The notes beneath the pieces were generated by a model. It made no database searches, was not told the DNA's origin, and saw only the letters and a program-made list of their open reading frames with translations. A stretch of 64,000 nucleotides of DNA, taken from Lingula anatina (taxonomy: Eukaryota > Brachiopoda > Lingulata > Lingulida > Lingulidae). This document shows positions 61,681 to 64,000 of the stretch, one piece after another. The stretch covers positions 645,376-709,375 of the forward strand of contig NW_019775669.1 of NCBI RefSeq assembly GCF_001039355.2. The letters are read 5' to 3'. Position 1 is the first letter of the stretch. Each line of letters opens with the position of its first letter. A program made the translations under genes and the position numbers.

Positions 61681-61855
61681 GGGGCCGTAGCGATAGTCCG
61701 AAGGTTCAATAGTCCGAAGGTTCATTGGTCCGAATGTTCACTATAGAACCTTCGGACCAATGAACCCTTGATTAAAAAAATCGATGAAAATGTTACCACT
61801 TTTCGGACCAATGAACCTTCGGACCAATGAACCTTCGGACTATCGAGACGCCCCC
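61681..61855 (-). repeat. 175 bp 'GGTCCGAAGG' element, copy 2
   Basis: Reverse-orientation copy of 10710-10884, same length, with both ends conserved (GGGGCCGTAGCGATAGTCCG at the left, CTATCGAGACGCCCCC at the right). The two copies sit in unrelated surroundings, which supports mobility. Confidence 0.82.
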
Positions 61856-62323
61856 GAATAGTTTACTACATAAATTATTATTTTATATTTGTATTAGTTA
61901 GAGAGCCTGTAAATGTAAACCATTTCTTTGTGCTTAATAAATTATTATTATTATAAAATACTGCAATTTGTTGTCTTTAGGATATCATTTATTATAAATA
62001 TAAATTTATATGATACATACATACATAGCTTAAGGGGAATTGACATCAATATATAAAGAAATTAAGCAACTGATATTGCAAAACAAGTAATATAATAATA
62101 ATAAGCAAAATATATTTACTGTGGTATTCTGTTTACATATATGTACAAACATGAAACAAAATTTCATGCATACTATATACAACCTGAACAAGTAAAAGCT
62201 CTCAAGATTGTTCATAATTTCCATTGTAGTTAATGGGTGCATATACATGGGTGGCGTTTCATGCATGCACAGTATTTGAGTTATTTTTTTCATTCAGTTT
62301 TTATGAAAATAAAAGAAAAATTG
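61856..62323. other. 3' flank of gene X copy Y
   Basis: Similar to 52740-53150, the sequence after the copy X stop. AT-rich; no exon is seen. Confidence 0.6.
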
Positions 62324-63617
62324 TCATTTTAGTATTAACTGCTGCAGCTTGGTGAACATCCAACATTTTAATTTCTTCAGCCTCATTAGTATTGATGTCC
62401 TCCTGGGCTTGGACACTATATATATAAAGGAAATGCATATATGTAAAATGAGGCTCAAATTATCTCTTTGAAAAAATTCATTGACATATACTCTTCACAT
62501 CTTGATACTTATACACATACCAAATTTAGAAGGGGAATGATTAAGAAGAGTGGAAAAAAATTTTACATTGAATTCTGCAAGTTGTTGAATAATGAAATAA
62601 AATACCTTTTCCCTCTGTAGTTGGAGCTATTTTTTCATCACCAAGAGGGATTTCTACAAATCCTGCAGAAAAGTAAAAATTGTTGTCAAGGTATAATATC
62701 ATGGTGCCATAATAGTGGAATTGTATTTGTGCAAGGAGTTATAACTCCTTGATTTGTGTAAGGACGAGATCTTTTCTATTAGAATACAATTTGTTAAATA
62801 CGCTTTGCTTGGGTGAAAAAAAAAGTAGAATAACCTTTGCACTTCACAACATTTGAGTAGCTAACTGTCATTTAAGAAAAAAAAATTCTGAACAGTTTTG
62901 GGTTTCATATTTATATGTTAGATTAAAGTCCTGATACTGTACCTTGATCAATACTGCTTTCCTTTTCCCAAAATGTTCGACAGCCAAAGGTAGAATCTGT
63001 CTGCACAAACACAGCCTCTCTCTGTACCCGCTCTGGGACTAGAACACCGCTGCTGGGTGTAAGTTTTCTCAGGTGATAGATGCCCTCCACAGCTGAAAAA
63101 AGGTAAAATCATGGAAATTTTTGCTATATACAAGCTATATTAATAAATGAATGGAAATGATCCATATCTGCATTTGAAAAAAAAACAATCATAAAGGATT
63201 CCTTGTATCTCAAGCATTTGTTTTATACTATTTCCAACACTGCAAATTTACAAACATGAAGGTAGGCTTTTACCTTGAAGTACACAGTCATCTTTTCCAA
63301 AACATGTACAGCAGCCATTTGTGGAAACTGCCTGTACAAATACATTGTGTTTTTGTTCCTGCTTTGGAACTAGAACAGCAACACTGGGTGTACTGATTTG
63401 TGGATGGTAAATGCCCTTAAGGACTGGAAATGAAAAATAAATATTGATGTTAGATTCATTCATCTTTAATAACAGTCATATCAAGAATAAAAGATGTACT
63501 TCTGATTTTGAAATACTTCAGATGCAAACAGATGCCCATAGCTATTTTCTCACCTTTTTTATCACTCCATCTGTCTATCATTTCCATAACAAAGAACTCC
63601 AATTTTAACATTTTAAA
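62324..63617 (-). CDS. Gene X, second open copy (copy Y)
   Basis: Exons 63617-63554, 63423-63274, 63092-62943, 62662-62606 and 62415-62324 have exactly the lengths (64, 150, 150, 57, 92) and phases of copy X, and all remain open. Differences include EFFVMEMIDRWSDKKG at the start, KGIYHPQISTPSVAVLVPKQ, an extra cysteine (CCTCFG for CCTFFG), IPLGDEKIAPTTEG, and a diverged tail SILMRLKKLKCWMFTKLQQL then ILK-stop. The middle exon (VEGIYHLRKLTPSSGVLVPE) is unchanged at protein level, while the last exon has changed most. It is unrecognised like copy X. Any upstream exon is beyond 64000; 63640-64000 is the matching first intron. Confidence 0.72.
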
Positions 63618-64000
63618 CTGAAAATGTTGAGAAAATAAAAAACAAAATAAAAAATTAAATAAACAAAAAATAAGAAAAAGAATAGATTTTTTTTAAAAAA
63701 AATGAAAGAAAGTAAGAAAAAGAAAGACAAAAATAATTAAACCAATGGATAACAATGAAAGCAAATATAAATGTTATGACAGATAATTCCAACTCAAAGT
63801 AACATTAAAGGAAATCTAGGAAACTTTCAAAACGTACGTAAGATAAAACCCCAATCAAGGAAGTTTTCGATAAAAACAATTTATTTGGCTTGTCTTAATT
63901 TGGTGTTTATTTACTTTATTTTCGAAGGTTCTTCTGCTGTTTTTTTTTTATTTATTTTGTTCAATTTTTTAAAACTTTCAAACGCCCAAAGCTGTAGATC

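Noticed and set aside
1-64000. tRNA, rRNA, CRISPR or bacterial operon features
   Set aside because: No tRNA cloverleaf, rRNA similarity or spaced repeat array was seen; the gene structure is clearly eukaryotic.

Overview
The window is AT-rich eukaryotic nuclear DNA with GT-AG introns, abundant microsatellites and many short inverted-repeat elements. The host looks like a marine lophotrochozoan, most likely a bivalve mollusc. This is inferred from gene content and from elements built around tandem ~130-160 bp cores that resemble bivalve pearl/Helitron-like elements. The sequence is a scaffold of several contigs: single 'n' joins lie at 13812, 23837, 40934, 46956, 50016 and 54591, and a run of N fills 25857-26423.

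Layout. (1) 1-10551: VPS29 (minus, last few codons outside the window) and RAD9 (plus, 13 coding exons, 475 aa) lie head to head across a ~310 bp shared promoter. (2) 10552-38333: PPTC7 and SEPSECS, both minus. A segment of about 11.5 kb is present twice (about 11800-23519 and 23838-35037). The first copy has a complete PPTC7 (313 aa) and only SEPSECS exons 7-10. The second has PPTC7 exons 1-5 and a complete SEPSECS (474 aa). The complementary truncation around a single 'n' suggests two haplotypes of one locus laid end to end rather than a true duplication. (3) 39118-52124: TTC1 (plus, 289 aa), divergent from SEPSECS. Its exon 4 occurs twice because a foreign stretch, 40935-50015, is scaffolded into the gene. 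(4) 41026-46522: inside that stretch, a tandem family of small secreted proteins with four cysteines that I do not recognise. One lacks only its 17 bp first exon, one lacks its last exon, and one is only a first exon. (5) 49877-64000: an array of repeated units, each made of the TTC1 3' end (plus) facing a small unrecognised gene (minus). That gene, here called 'gene X', has two homologous 150 bp exons and a basic C-terminal tail. The extra TTC1 pieces are decayed, while two gene X copies stay open.

The recognised genes are housekeeping genes: VPS29 (retromer), RAD9 (9-1-1 DNA damage clamp), PPTC7 (mitochondrial PP2C phosphatase), SEPSECS (selenocysteyl-tRNA synthesis) and TTC1 (TPR co-chaperone/adaptor). 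VPS29-RAD9-PPTC7 adjacency matches human 12q24 (VPS29, RAD9B, PPTC7), so this looks like ancient microsynteny. The novelty lies in the two unrecognised families, the TTC1/X array and several short mobile elements whose ends can be read by comparing duplicated copies.
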